Origin: Spirochaetales bacterium
GTDB lineage: Bacteria > Spirochaetota > Spirochaetia > SZUA-6 > DRHE01
Direction of reading: 5' to 3'
Assembly: GCA_016935715.1 (NCBI GenBank)
Contig: JAFGQJ010000236.1
Location: 1-14,037, forward strand
DNA length: 14,037 nucleotides
Each line of letters starts with the position of its first letter. Position 1 is the stretch's first letter. The notes beneath the pieces are model-generated. The model did no database searches, was not told where the DNA came from, and worked only from the letters and a program-made list of their open reading frames with translations. This document shows positions 6,504 to 14,017 of the stretch, in pieces. Position numbers and translations under genes: made by a program.

Positions 6504-9011
6504 GTGGACCCCCTGCAGCTTCCCGTCTATCAGCAGAAAAGCCGCGTCCTCGAAGCCCTGGGCTCAAACCGGGTCGTGGTCGTGGAAAGCCCGACGGGCA
6601 GCGGGAAAACGACGCAGATTCCCCAGATCCTTCTGGATGCCGGGTACGCCGAGAAGGGGATCATCGGGGTCACTCAGCCGCGGAGGATAGCCGCGGTGTC
6701 CGTGGCCGACTTCATCGCCCGGCAGCGGGGCACGAGCGTTCCCGACGTGATCGGCTACAAGATGCGCTTCCAGGACCGCACCGATCAGCGAACCCGCATC
6801 AAGATCATGACCGACGGCATCCTCCTCCAGGAGATCAAGGCGGACTACGCTCTGTCGCGCTACAGTCTCATCATGGTGGACGAGGCCCACGAACGAAGCC
6901 TGAATATCGATTTCATCCTCGGCCTGCTCAAGCGAATCCTGGAGGAACGTTCCGACTTCAAGGTGGTCGTGTCCTCCGCCACGATCAACGCCGAGATCTT
7001 CAGCGAATACTTCGACGGCTGTCCCATCGTCAACATAGACACCCCGATGTACCCGGTGGAGATTCGCTACGAGCCGCCGAAGCCCGGAGGCGGCCCGGAG
7101 GTCATGATCGACAAGATCGCCCAGATCGTGCTGGAAAGCCACACAGCGGCCGGAGGCGGCGGCGGGCGCGGAAAAGGCGGGCCGGCGGGAAACGCGGAGC
7201 GGGACGTGCTGATCTTCCTGCCCGGGGAGGGGGCGATCAAGAACTGCATCGCGGCGATCCAGGCCCTGCCTATACGGCGATCCCTGGAGGTGCTGCCTCT
7301 GTACGCCCGGCTGTCCGCCGAAGAGCAGGACAGGGTTTTCGGTGACTACCCCGGCAGGCGGAAGGTCATAGTGGCCACCAACATCGCCGAAACCAGCGTC
7401 ACGATCGACGGCATCACCACCGTGGTCGACAGCGGCCTGGCCAAGATCAACTACTACAACCAGCGCAACTTCACCTCCTCCCTCATCGAGGTCCCGATCT
7501 CCAAGGCCTCGGCGAACCAGCGCAAGGGACGGGCCGGCAGAACGCGGCCGGGGATCTGCCACCGCCTCTACTCCAGGAAGGACTACGAGCTGCGCCCCCT
7601 CTACACCACCGAGGAGATCCTTCGCACCGATCTGTCCGAAGTGGTGCTGCGCATGGCGGAGCTGGGCATCCGGGATTTCGAGGGCTTCGACTTCATCTCC
7701 GTGCCCAGCCGGGAGGGGATCCTGAGCGCCATCGAAACCCTGCGTCTGCTCGACGCACTGGACGAGCACAGGGAGGTCACCCCCCTCGGGCAGCGAATGC
7801 TGGTTTTCCCCATTCTGCCCCGGCTGGCCCGGGCGATCGTGGAGGCGATCGACAGCTATCCGCGGGTGCTGGAAGAGGTCCTGATCGGCGTCTCCTTTCT
7901 GTCGACCCGCAGCCCCTTCGTCCTGCCCCCCGGGGAAGAGCTGGAAGCCAGGAAGGCTCACCACACCTTCCGCGATCCGATGGGGGATTTCCTCTCCTAC
8001 CTCAAGCTGTTCCGCAGCTTCGGCAGGAGCCGGGACCCAGAGCAGTTCAGCCGGCGGCACTACATCGATCTGCGCACGATGAATGAAATCGTCAACATCA
8101 AGGATCAGCTGGAGGAGATCGTCTCCGACCAGGGTATCCCGATCGGCTCCGGCGGCGAGGCGGCCGATTACCTGTGCTGCATCGCCCGGGGACTGATCCA
8201 GTTCGTCTGCGTACGCTCCGGAAGGGGGGTGTACAAGACCGCCACCGCCGGCCGGATCCAGATCCACCCGGGCTCGGTGATGTTCCGTGAAAATCCGACC
8301 TACATCGTAGCCGGAGAGATCGTCCGCACCTCGCGGACCTGGGCGCACTCGGTCTCCCCGCTGCGCCGCTCCTGGCTCGAGCGCATCTCCCCGCTCCTGG
8401 CCCGGCAGCTCATCCCGCAGGGCGCAAGGGCGCTGGAGGAGGAGAAGCCCAGGCGGAAGCGGGATTCCACCAACTACGTGAAGATCGGCAGGGAGCTGTT
8501 CGAGATACGCGTGGAGAAGGGCAAGAAGAAGACCGTGATCCTTCCCTGGGACAAGATACGGCCGGTGGTCGCCTCCGGCAATGTCCCGCTGCTCCCCCAC
8601 TATCAGAAGCTCCGGGGCAAGCTGCTCATCGGCGAACACGAGCTCTGCAACGGCATGCACCTGTCCACGATTCTCAAGCTGATCCCCCGCATCGATCCGA
8701 GCTCAGGGATCCTTCAGGACATACCCCGGGGCAATTTCGTGGTTCCCGCCGATTTTCACCACCTGGAAGGCTCACTTTCCGAGCTGCTGCGTTTGTGCCG
8801 ATTGCCGAACAAGAAGAAACGCCTGGGTTTCCTGGCCCTGCACACCGACGGCCAGCGCAGCTACTGGTTCCGGGGCACCCGCAACTATCTCACCGCCCTG
8901 AACGAGAGCCTCTACAGTCTGGAAACCCTGGCGGACGAGTCGAGCATCGAAGCGAGCAGTGAGATCAACCGCGTATACAGGGAGCTGTCGGAGGAGCTGG
9001 AAGCGTTTTAG
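6504..9011 (+). CDS. hrpA: DEAH-box ATP-dependent RNA helicase HrpA, short form
   Basis: 835 aa from a GTG start 15 nt after the hisS stop. RecA1 has Walker A TGSGKTT (31-37), TQPRR (57-61), the DEAH box VDEAHERS (125-132) and SAT (158-160). RecA2 has FLPGEG (238-243), TNIAETSVTIDG (292-303) and QRKGRAGRTRPG (339-350). The helicase-associated and OB-fold regions follow, recognisable by MFRENPTYIVAGEIVRTSR. RNA helicases of this family remodel RNA or stalled ribosomes. The length is far below the about 1300 aa of E. coli HrpA, lacking its C-terminal extension, but resembles the about 820-aa spirochaetal form; in Borrelia HrpA is linked to global protein regulation and infectivity. A low-complexity Gly-rich insert (215-229) sits between the two RecA domains. 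The Shine-Dalgarno is weak, so translation may depend on hisS. Confidence 0.9.
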   Translation: MDPLQLPVYQQKSRVLEALGSNRVVVVESPTGSGKTTQIPQILLDAGYAEKGIIGVTQPRRIAAVSVADFIARQRGTSVPDVIGYKMRFQDRTDQRTRIKIMTDGILLQEIKADYALSRYSLIMVDEAHERSLNIDFILGLLKRILEERSDFKVVVSSATINAEIFSEYFDGCPIVNIDTPMYPVEIRYEPPKPGGGPEVMIDKIAQIVLESHTAAGGGGGRGKGGPAGNAERDVLIFLPGEGAIKNCIAAIQALPIRRSLEVLPLYARLSAEEQDRVFGDYPGRRKVIVATNIAETSVTIDGITTVVDSGLAKINYYNQRNFTSSLIEVPISKASANQRKGRAGRTRPGICHRLYSRKDYELRPLYTTEEILRTDLSEVVLRMAELGIRDFEGFDFISVPSREGILSAIETLRLLDALDEHREVTPLGQRMLVFPILPRLARAIVEAIDSYPRVLEEVLIGVSFLSTRSPFVLPPGEELEARKAHHTFRDPMGDFLSYLKLFRSFGRSRDPEQFSRRHYIDLRTMNEIVNIKDQLEEIVSDQGIPIGSGGEAADYLCCIARGLIQFVCVRSGRGVYKTATAGRIQIHPGSVMFRENPTYIVAGEIVRTSRTWAHSVSPLRRSWLERISPLLARQLIPQGARALEEEKPRRKRDSTNYVKIGRELFEIRVEKGKKKTVILPWDKIRPVVASGNVPLLPHYQKLRGKLLIGEHELCNGMHLSTILKLIPRIDPSSGILQDIPRGNFVVPADFHHLEGSLSELLRLCRLPNKKKRLGFLALHTDGQRSYWFRGTRNYLTALNESLYSLETLADESSIEASSEINRVYRELSEELEAF

Positions 9012-9040
9012 AGCCGCACCGGCTGATTCCCGAAAGCGGG

Positions 9041-9667
9041 TCAATACAGCAGCTGCCGGTTCAGGTTGACGATGATCTCTTCTTTGCCGACGGCCGAAGA
9101 GGCGATGATCTTGCGTTTCAGCAGATCCGCTACGGTCCGTTTGATCTCCTTCTCTTCGATGCCCAGATGCTTGCCGGCCCAGTCGATGAAATCGGCCAGT
9201 TTCACGCGGTGGCCTTTGAAGGTCGAAATCCCCTTCTCCTGTGCGAACGATTTGAGCCCGTTGAAGATCTGATTCTGCCGGTTGGTGCTCACTATATTCT
9301 GGATGGTGAGATTGGCTTTGCGGATCCGCTCGGAGAGGATGCGGATCATCTTCTTGGCGAAGTCCGGGTTGTTCTCGATCATGCTGTCCAGCAGGGCTTC
9401 GTTCATAACCAGCGTGCGGCAGGGAGACACGGCGATCGCCGTGGCGGAACGGGGCTTCTTCTCGATCAGGGCCATCTCACCGAAGATATCCCCCTCGTGA
9501 AAGGTGATCAGGGTTTTGGTCGTCTGGGAGGATGTCTGTTTGCGGATCTCCACCTCTCCCTGGATGATGATGAACATCACATCCCCCCGTTCACCCTCCT
9601 TGAACAGCACCTCGCCGGGCTCGAAGGATTTCACGTACTTCTGATAGATATTCTTCGTAATCTTCAT
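9041..9667 (-). CDS. cyclic-nucleotide-binding regulatory protein (CRP-like sensor, divergent C-terminus)
   Basis: 208 aa from the ATG at 9667. Residues about 8-118 are a cNMP-binding beta-roll: PGEVLFKEGERGDVMFII (17-34), GEVEIRK (37-43) and the phosphate-binding cassette FGEMALIEKKPRSATA (62-77), where Glu64 and Arg73 are the residues that normally contact the ribose and cyclic phosphate. A long helix (100-135) follows, then a domain (about 150-203) with HRVKLADFIDWAGKHLGI and IKRTVADLLKRKIIAS, which looks like a divergent winged helix rather than the standard CRP HTH. DNA binding is therefore likely but not shown. It is the last gene of the five-gene operon; its ATG overlaps the aroB stop as ATGA and has a good AAGGA ribosome binding site. 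hrpA converges on it with a 29-nt gap. Confidence 0.85.
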   Translation of the reverse strand: MKITKNIYQKYVKSFEPGEVLFKEGERGDVMFIIIQGEVEIRKQTSSQTTKTLITFHEGDIFGEMALIEKKPRSATAIAVSPCRTLVMNEALLDSMIENNPDFAKKMIRILSERIRKANLTIQNIVSTNRQNQIFNGLKSFAQEKGISTFKGHRVKLADFIDWAGKHLGIEEKEIKRTVADLLKRKIIASSAVGKEEIIVNLNRQLLY

Positions 9668-10710
9668 GGGAATATCCTTGCAGAGTCTTGCAGCGTCTCG
9701 ACGATCAGATGAGGATCGACCTCTCTGAGGACAGTATCGCCGATTCCCCGCTGAAGCACAAGGCGGAGTTTTCCCCGCCTCTTCTTCTTGTCGACCTGCA
9801 TCGCCTTCACGATCGACTCCGGCTTGCCGTCGAACCGCGGTGCAAAACCGTAAGTCTCGAGCAGCTCGCGAACCGTGGCGGTGTAGCCGGGATCTGCCAG
9901 ACCGAGAGCCCGGGAGAGCACGGCCGCCTGCATCAGGCCCCAGGCAACGGCCTCGCCGTGGCTGCAGAGCTTGTACCCGGTTTCCGCCTCCAGCGCGTGG
10001 CCGAAGGTGTGGCCCAGGTTCAGGACGGCCCGGTTGCCAGCCTCCCGGGGATCCCCCTCCACGATCCCGGCTTTCACTGCGACGCAGCGCCGCACGATCT
10101 CCTCCATCACCTCGGGATCCCGCCCGGTCACCCTCGAGCTTTGCTTCAGGAGGATGTCGAGCAGCTCCCGGTCGCCCAGCAGGGCCGTTTTGATCACCTC
10201 CCCCATGCCCGAGTCGAACTCCCGTACCGGGAGGTGCCGCAGCAGCGAAACGTTGATCCATATCCGCTCCGCCGGATAGAAGGTTCCGGCCATGTTCTTG
10301 TAGCCCCCGAGATTGATGGCGGTCTTTCCCCCAATCGCCGCATCCACCATGGCCAGGAGACTGGTCGGCACGAGGATCAGCCGGCACCCTCGCATGAAAA
10401 GGGAAGCGCTGAAGGCGGCCAGGTCGCAGACAACGCCGCCCCCCACACCTGCGATCAGCCCGTCCCGTCCGAGCCCGCCGTCCAGAGCCCGCTGGAGAAT
10501 GCGCCTGGCACCCGACCAGCTCTTGCTGCTCTCTCCCGGAGCAAGAACCAGGCGCTGCCCCTCGTCCTCGAATATGGGCAGCTGTGCCGTGTTTCTGTCG
10601 AACACCACGAGCGCTCCGGAATCGCTCGAAATAAAGGCGGAATCGACCGTGGCGGAGAACCGCACCTCCGAGTCATGGTCCCCGAACCGGTATCGCAGTG
10701 CGCTGCTCAC
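9664..10710 (-). CDS. aroB: 3-dehydroquinate synthase
   Basis: 348 aa; converts DAHP to 3-dehydroquinate, second step of the shikimate pathway, NAD- and metal-dependent, cytoplasmic. The NAD-binding region has GVGGGVVCDLAAFSAS (88-103), followed by LVPTSLLAMVDAAIGGKTAIN (113-133) and YKNMAGTFYP (137-146). The metal ligands are visible as Glu171 in GMGEVIK, His234 in NLGHTFGH and His251 in SHGEAVAWG. The canonical GKN is YKN here, with the lysine kept. The GTG start overlaps the aroA stop as GTGA; a GAGG lies 4 nt upstream within aroA. The stop overlaps the ATG of the cNMP-binding gene. Length is at the short end of the family (about 350-370 aa). Confidence 0.95.
   Translation of the reverse strand: MSSALRYRFGDHDSEVRFSATVDSAFISSDSGALVVFDRNTAQLPIFEDEGQRLVLAPGESSKSWSGARRILQRALDGGLGRDGLIAGVGGGVVCDLAAFSASLFMRGCRLILVPTSLLAMVDAAIGGKTAINLGGYKNMAGTFYPAERIWINVSLLRHLPVREFDSGMGEVIKTALLGDRELLDILLKQSSRVTGRDPEVMEEIVRRCVAVKAGIVEGDPREAGNRAVLNLGHTFGHALEAETGYKLCSHGEAVAWGLMQAAVLSRALGLADPGYTATVRELLETYGFAPRFDGKPESIVKAMQVDKKKRRGKLRLVLQRGIGDTVLREVDPHLIVETLQDSARIFP
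9675..9679 (-). promoter_or_regulatory. ribosome binding site of the cyclic-nucleotide-binding gene
   Basis: AAGGA on the - strand, 7 nt before the ATG at 9667 and inside aroB. It fixes the start well downstream of the longer open frame that extends to 10387 through aroB. Confidence 0.6.
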
Positions 10711-12017
10711 GAAACCTCGCCCCCCAATGCCCGGAACATGCCGGGGAAGTCGGGGAAGGAAACCGCGGCCGCCTCGAAGCCGGCAACAGTTACCCCACCG
10801 GGAATGCCCGCGCCGAGAACCGCTGCCGCCATGGCGATGCGGTGATCCCCCTTCGCATCGACCCGGCCGCTCGCAAGACTCTGGGGCCCCTGCAGGGCGA
10901 AGCCGTCCTCGGTCAGCTCGACGCGGCCTCCGACCGCCGAAAGCAGGCGTGCCAACGCCTCCAGACGGTCGCTCTCCTTGTGGCGCAGCTCCCCTGCCCC
11001 GCGAACAACGGTGGTCCCTTCGGCGAACGCGCCGAGCACGGCGAGCAGGGGAAGCTCATCGATGCAGGATGGAACCTCCTCGGGCTCGACCTCTACGGCG
11101 CTCAGAGGCCCGGGCAGAATTTTCAAAGCTCCCACGGGTTCCCCCCCGTTGCTCCGCTGTTCCTCTATTTCGATCCTGGCGCCCATGCGCTTCAGCACCT
11201 CGACGAACCCGAGACGGCTCGGATTCAGGCCGCAATCCTCCACCAGCAGCTCGCCGCCCCCAATGAGCGCAGCGGCAATGGGGAAGGCGGCGGAGGAGAT
11301 GTCCCCGGGCACGGTCAGCTCGAAGCAGGGCACTTCGGCGGCTGGCTCCAGGGTCAGCCAGCGCGGGGAGCGCTGCAGGGGCAGAGCGAGGAACTCGAAG
11401 AGGCGCTCGGTATGATCCCTCGAGCCGATGGCTCCTCCTATACGCACCCTGCCCTCGGCGCGCAGGGCGGCGAACATCAGGGCGCTCTTCACCTGTGCGC
11501 TGGCCACGGCCAGCCGGTGCTCGATCGGCCGCAGCTCGCCGCGGGCGGGGGCGAAAACCAGAGGCAGGTTGGCTCCCTGGTTGCGCCCCCTGATGTCGGC
11601 GCCCATCTGCCGCAGCGGCTCGACGACCCGGAGCATCGGCCGGCTTCGCAGCGAGCTGTCGCCATTGAGAACGGCGAACAGCCGCTGCCCGGCCAGCAGC
11701 CCGGTCAGCAGCCGGGCGGTGGTGCCTGAGTTTCCCGCATCCAGCACGTCCGCCGGCTCCCGCAATCCCCGCAATCCCCTGCCCTCGATCTCCAGGCTGA
11801 TTCCGGTCTGCCGCCCGTGCAGCTCCTCGATTTCCACACCCAGGGCCTGAAGGCAGCGGCGCGTGGATATGCAGTCACCGGTGTCCAGAGGATTGTGAAC
11901 CCGGCTGCGCCCGCTGGCCACTCCCGCCGCCAGCAAGGCGCGATGGGTGATCGATTTGTCCGGAGGCGGGATGACCCTCCCGGTCAGTCCCCCGGGAGCG
12001 GCGAAGGTGAGGCTCAT
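10707..12017 (-). CDS. aroA: 5-enolpyruvylshikimate-3-phosphate (EPSP) synthase, class II-like
   Basis: 436 aa from the ATG at 12017; joins shikimate-3-phosphate and PEP. The start is chosen because the conserved PPPDKSITHR (17-26) begins just after it and because upstream sequence is the sigma-factor gene. Landmarks: GNSGTTARLL (95-104), SAQVK (173-177), RDHTE (200-204), NPSR (265-268), catalytic Asp320 in CIDELP, RHKESDR (345-351) and DHRIAM (391-396). SAQxK and RxHxE are class II EPSP-synthase markers (type of the glyphosate-insensitive enzymes); two others are altered, with PDKS for GDKS and NPSR for NPTR. Glyphosate response therefore cannot be predicted safely. The gene begins 5 nt after the sigma-factor stop and overlaps aroB by GTGA. 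Confidence 0.95.
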   Translation of the reverse strand: MSLTFAAPGGLTGRVIPPPDKSITHRALLAAGVASGRSRVHNPLDTGDCISTRRCLQALGVEIEELHGRQTGISLEIEGRGLRGLREPADVLDAGNSGTTARLLTGLLAGQRLFAVLNGDSSLRSRPMLRVVEPLRQMGADIRGRNQGANLPLVFAPARGELRPIEHRLAVASAQVKSALMFAALRAEGRVRIGGAIGSRDHTERLFEFLALPLQRSPRWLTLEPAAEVPCFELTVPGDISSAAFPIAAALIGGGELLVEDCGLNPSRLGFVEVLKRMGARIEIEEQRSNGGEPVGALKILPGPLSAVEVEPEEVPSCIDELPLLAVLGAFAEGTTVVRGAGELRHKESDRLEALARLLSAVGGRVELTEDGFALQGPQSLASGRVDAKGDHRIAMAAAVLGAGIPGGVTVAGFEAAAVSFPDFPGMFRALGGEVS

Positions 12018-12022
12018 GCAAA

Positions 12023-13018
12023 CTACCAATTGTCCCAGAGCTCCAGTATCGCTCTGGAATCCTTGAGCTTCGAGATTGCCTTTTCCTGGATCTGGCGTAC
12101 CCGCTCCCGGGTGATTCCCAGAAGCTTCCCCGTTTCCTCGAGGGAATGAGGTCCGTCGCAGCCCAAACCGAAACGCAGCTTGATGATGCGCATCTCTCGG
12201 GCGCTCAACCTGTGCAGAACCCGTTGCATTGTATCCTGAAGAGTGATGCGGAACACCGTTTCGAAGGGGCCGTCGCTGCTGCGGTCGCCTATCAGATCGA
12301 CGAGCCTGGTCGTGTGCTCGGCGTCCACAGGCAGGTCCAGAGAGGTGGTCTCCTGGCTGAGCTTGTGAATCAGCAGGATCTTGTCCACGTCCGTGTCCAT
12401 GTAGCGAGCCAGTTCCTCCACGGAGGGATTCCTGCCGAGCTCCTGGGTGAGATGTTTGGCCACCATGTAGCACTTCTTGATCGTGTTGAGCATGTGAATC
12501 GGTATGCGGATCATCCGCCCCTTGTCCGCCAGGGCTTTGATGATCGCCTGCTTGATCCACCAGGTTCCGTAAGTGGTGAAACGGAACCCCCGCCTGTAAT
12601 CGAATCGCTCGACCGCTTCGAGCAGGCCGATATTCCCCTCGTCGATCAGATCCAGCAGGGCCAGGCCCCTGTGCTGGAATTTTTTGGCGATGGACACCAC
12701 CAGGCGAACGTTGCCCCGGATCATCCGGTATTTTGCCTGGACCAGCTGCTTTTCGTGTTGCCGCCGCTTCTCCTGATACGCCTTCTCCCTGAAAAGGCCC
12801 TTCTCACGGCGTTTTCGCAGCTTCTGCAGAAACATCCGCTGCTTCTCGATTTCCCGGCCTATGGCCTGCTCTTCCTCGGCGGATAAAAGAGGGTATCGGG
12901 AGATCTGCTTCAGATACAGCGCCAGGGGATCGAGCTCTGTATTGCCCTCCGCCTGGGTGAAAGGATCCTCCCGGTCGGAGTCTTTCCTGTCGTCTTCGAG
13001 AATGTGCCCATCCTCCAC
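12023..13018 (-). CDS. group 2 sigma-70 family factor, RpoS-like
   Basis: 331 aa. No long region 1.1 is present; region 1.2 is DPLALYLKQISRYPLLSAEEE (30-50). A charged, coiled-coil-like stretch (56-95) precedes region 2: RLVVSIAKKFQHRGLALLDLIDEG (105-128), then FRFTTYGTWWIKQAI (145-159), the -10 recognition and melting part. Region 3 runs about 165-235 and region 4 about 265-320, with HTH SLEETGKLLGITRERVRQI (292-310). Length and layout equal RpoS (330 aa) more than a primary RpoD. Because region 2.4/4.2 are canonical it should read TTGACA/TATAAT-like promoters. Start is GTG at 13018, 4 nt after the upstream stop, with no clear Shine-Dalgarno, so coupling to the LysM gene is likely; an in-frame stop at 13049-13051 limits any extension. 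Whether it serves general stress, as RpoS does, is inference from architecture and neighbours. Confidence 0.88.
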   Translation of the reverse strand: MEDGHILEDDRKDSDREDPFTQAEGNTELDPLALYLKQISRYPLLSAEEEQAIGREIEKQRMFLQKLRKRREKGLFREKAYQEKRRQHEKQLVQAKYRMIRGNVRLVVSIAKKFQHRGLALLDLIDEGNIGLLEAVERFDYRRGFRFTTYGTWWIKQAIIKALADKGRMIRIPIHMLNTIKKCYMVAKHLTQELGRNPSVEELARYMDTDVDKILLIHKLSQETTSLDLPVDAEHTTRLVDLIGDRSSDGPFETVFRITLQDTMQRVLHRLSAREMRIIKLRFGLGCDGPHSLEETGKLLGITRERVRQIQEKAISKLKDSRAILELWDNW

Positions 13019-13022
13019 GCGG

Positions 13023-13856
13023 TCAGCTTCGCGGAGCCAGCGAGGGATCTACGGGTTTGCCGTTCCGATACACGAGAAAATACAGCTGGGGGACTCCCTG
13101 GTGAACGTTGTTTCCCAACCGTCCGATTTCGGCTCCTGGTACGACCGTATCCCCCACCGCGACCAGGGTTTCCTCGTTTCCCGCGTAAACGTAAGTATAG
13201 CCGTTTTTGCCTTCTATGAGTATCACCCGGCTGAAGCCCCTGTACGGACCGGACCAGATGACTCTGCCGGAGGAAACGGATACCACCGAATCTCCCAGCT
13301 TCCCGTAGATCAGGGTTCCGGTGATCCGGCCGCTCAGCGATTCCCGGCTTCCCGGGTGCGGCCAGAGAAGATCGGCCTGTGCGCCGCCAGCGCTGCCGCC
13401 CGCAGAGGAGCTTCCCCCGGCCCCCGCAGTCCCGCCTCCCCGGTTCTCAGTCGGGACCGTCGCGGAGCCGGGGAGGTAGAGGATCGTTCCGATCCTCAGG
13501 GCGGCGGAATCGGATATGCCGTTGAAATCCATCAGGGTGGTGAGTTCCACCTGGTACTTTCTCGATATGCTGTACAGAGTGTCGCCCTTTTCGACTGTGT
13601 AGCTGGACGGGATCTGGATGCGGGTGCCTTCGCGAAGGGCGTTCGGATTCTCGATCCCGTTGTAGCGCTGGAGGATGTTTACGGGGATGTCAAATTTCCT
13701 GGAGATGCGGTAGAGGGTCTCTCCCTTTTTCAGGGTATAGCTCTCGTTGGCCGCGGATACCAAGCAGGTCAGCAGCAGGAATACGACAGCCAGCAGCGCA
13801 GGATGCGCTACCGGTGCCCGTGGACTTCTGAGTGCGGATAACTGTGCCTCTGCCAT
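13023..13856 (-). CDS. exported LysM-LysM-LytM (degenerate M23) protein, NlpD-like
   Basis: 277 aa from the ATG at 13856. Residues 1-36 are a signal peptide (core 20-34); cleavage after VSAA is possible, or lipidation at Cys31 (FLLLTC, a relaxed lipobox as spirochaetes allow). Two LysM domains, about 39-83 and 86-129, bind peptidoglycan. A Gly/Ser linker (139-160) leads to a LytM/M23 fold (165-275), with GDSVVSVSSGRVIWSG and VGDTVVPGAEIGRLG. The zinc residues are lost: the HxHF motif reads QLYF (257-260) and the Y-x-H strand reads YVYAGN. It is thus not an endopeptidase; such degenerate LytM proteins (NlpD, EnvC) activate amidases at division sites. An open frame continues upstream to 13985, but that part is the tRNA-Pro gene. 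No strong Shine-Dalgarno or promoter is seen before it. Confidence 0.85.
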   Translation of the reverse strand: MAEAQLSALRSPRAPVAHPALLAVVFLLLTCLVSAANESYTLKKGETLYRISRKFDIPVNILQRYNGIENPNALREGTRIQIPSSYTVEKGDTLYSISRKYQVELTTLMDFNGISDSAALRIGTILYLPGSATVPTENRGGGTAGAGGSSSAGGSAGGAQADLLWPHPGSRESLSGRITGTLIYGKLGDSVVSVSSGRVIWSGPYRGFSRVILIEGKNGYTYVYAGNEETLVAVGDTVVPGAEIGRLGNNVHQGVPQLYFLVYRNGKPVDPSLAPRS

Positions 13857-13918
13857 AGTAAAAGAGGAACCCAAACAAATCTTCGGCTTGCCCGCGGATA
13901 AACTGAAACAGAGGAAAC

Positions 13919-13991
13919 TCGGGCTGGGCGGATTTGAACCGCCGGCCTCTCGGTCCCGAACCGAGCGCGCTAGCCACTGCGCCACAGCCCG
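13919..13991 (-). tRNA. tRNA-Pro (anticodon CGG)
   Basis: 73 nt fold completely: acceptor CGGGCTG/CAGCCCG with discriminator A; D arm GCGC-8-GCGC; anticodon stem CTCGG/CCGAG with loop TTCGGGA (anticodon CGG, G37); variable loop AGGCC; T arm GGCGG-TTCAAAT-CCGCC. The C1-G72 pair, A73 and G37 are bacterial tRNA-Pro features. It decodes CCG. The CCA end is not encoded. It lies 62 nt before the LysM gene on the same strand, with no terminator between. Confidence 0.95.
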
Positions 13992-14016
13992 AAAAAAAAA
14001 CCCCGCCGGGGTTTTT
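13992..14016 (-). terminator. intrinsic terminator-like hairpin between two tRNA genes
   Basis: On the - strand, A5-CCCC, loop GGC, GGGG-T9. The stem can be 9 bp including the A-T pairs, and the T-run ends exactly where tRNA-Pro begins. On the + strand the same hairpin has only a 5-T run, so leftward termination is the better reading. It may end transcripts of the upstream tRNA, or be leaky and feed tRNA-Pro. Confidence 0.75.
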
Positions 14017-14017
14017 A

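Noticed and set aside
6564..8660. 698-codon antisense open frame opposite hrpA
   Set aside because: It mirrors the G+C-rich codon pattern of hrpA, has no recognisable domain, and opposes a complete conserved helicase.
9025..9041. CCCG-AAAG-CGGG hairpin between hrpA and the cNMP gene as terminator
   Set aside because: The stem is only 4 bp and no T-run follows on either strand.
9668..10387. Longer start for the cyclic-nucleotide-binding gene
   Set aside because: The extension lies in another frame of aroB; the AAGGA-7-ATG start at 9667 is well supported.
12018..12560. Longer start for aroA through the sigma-factor gene
   Set aside because: The extension overlaps conserved sigma regions 3 and 4 in another frame and has no EPSP synthase similarity.
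13857..13985. N-terminal extension of the LysM protein beginning MAQWLARS
   Set aside because: It is the tRNA-Pro gene read as protein; the signal peptide begins properly at the ATG at 13856.
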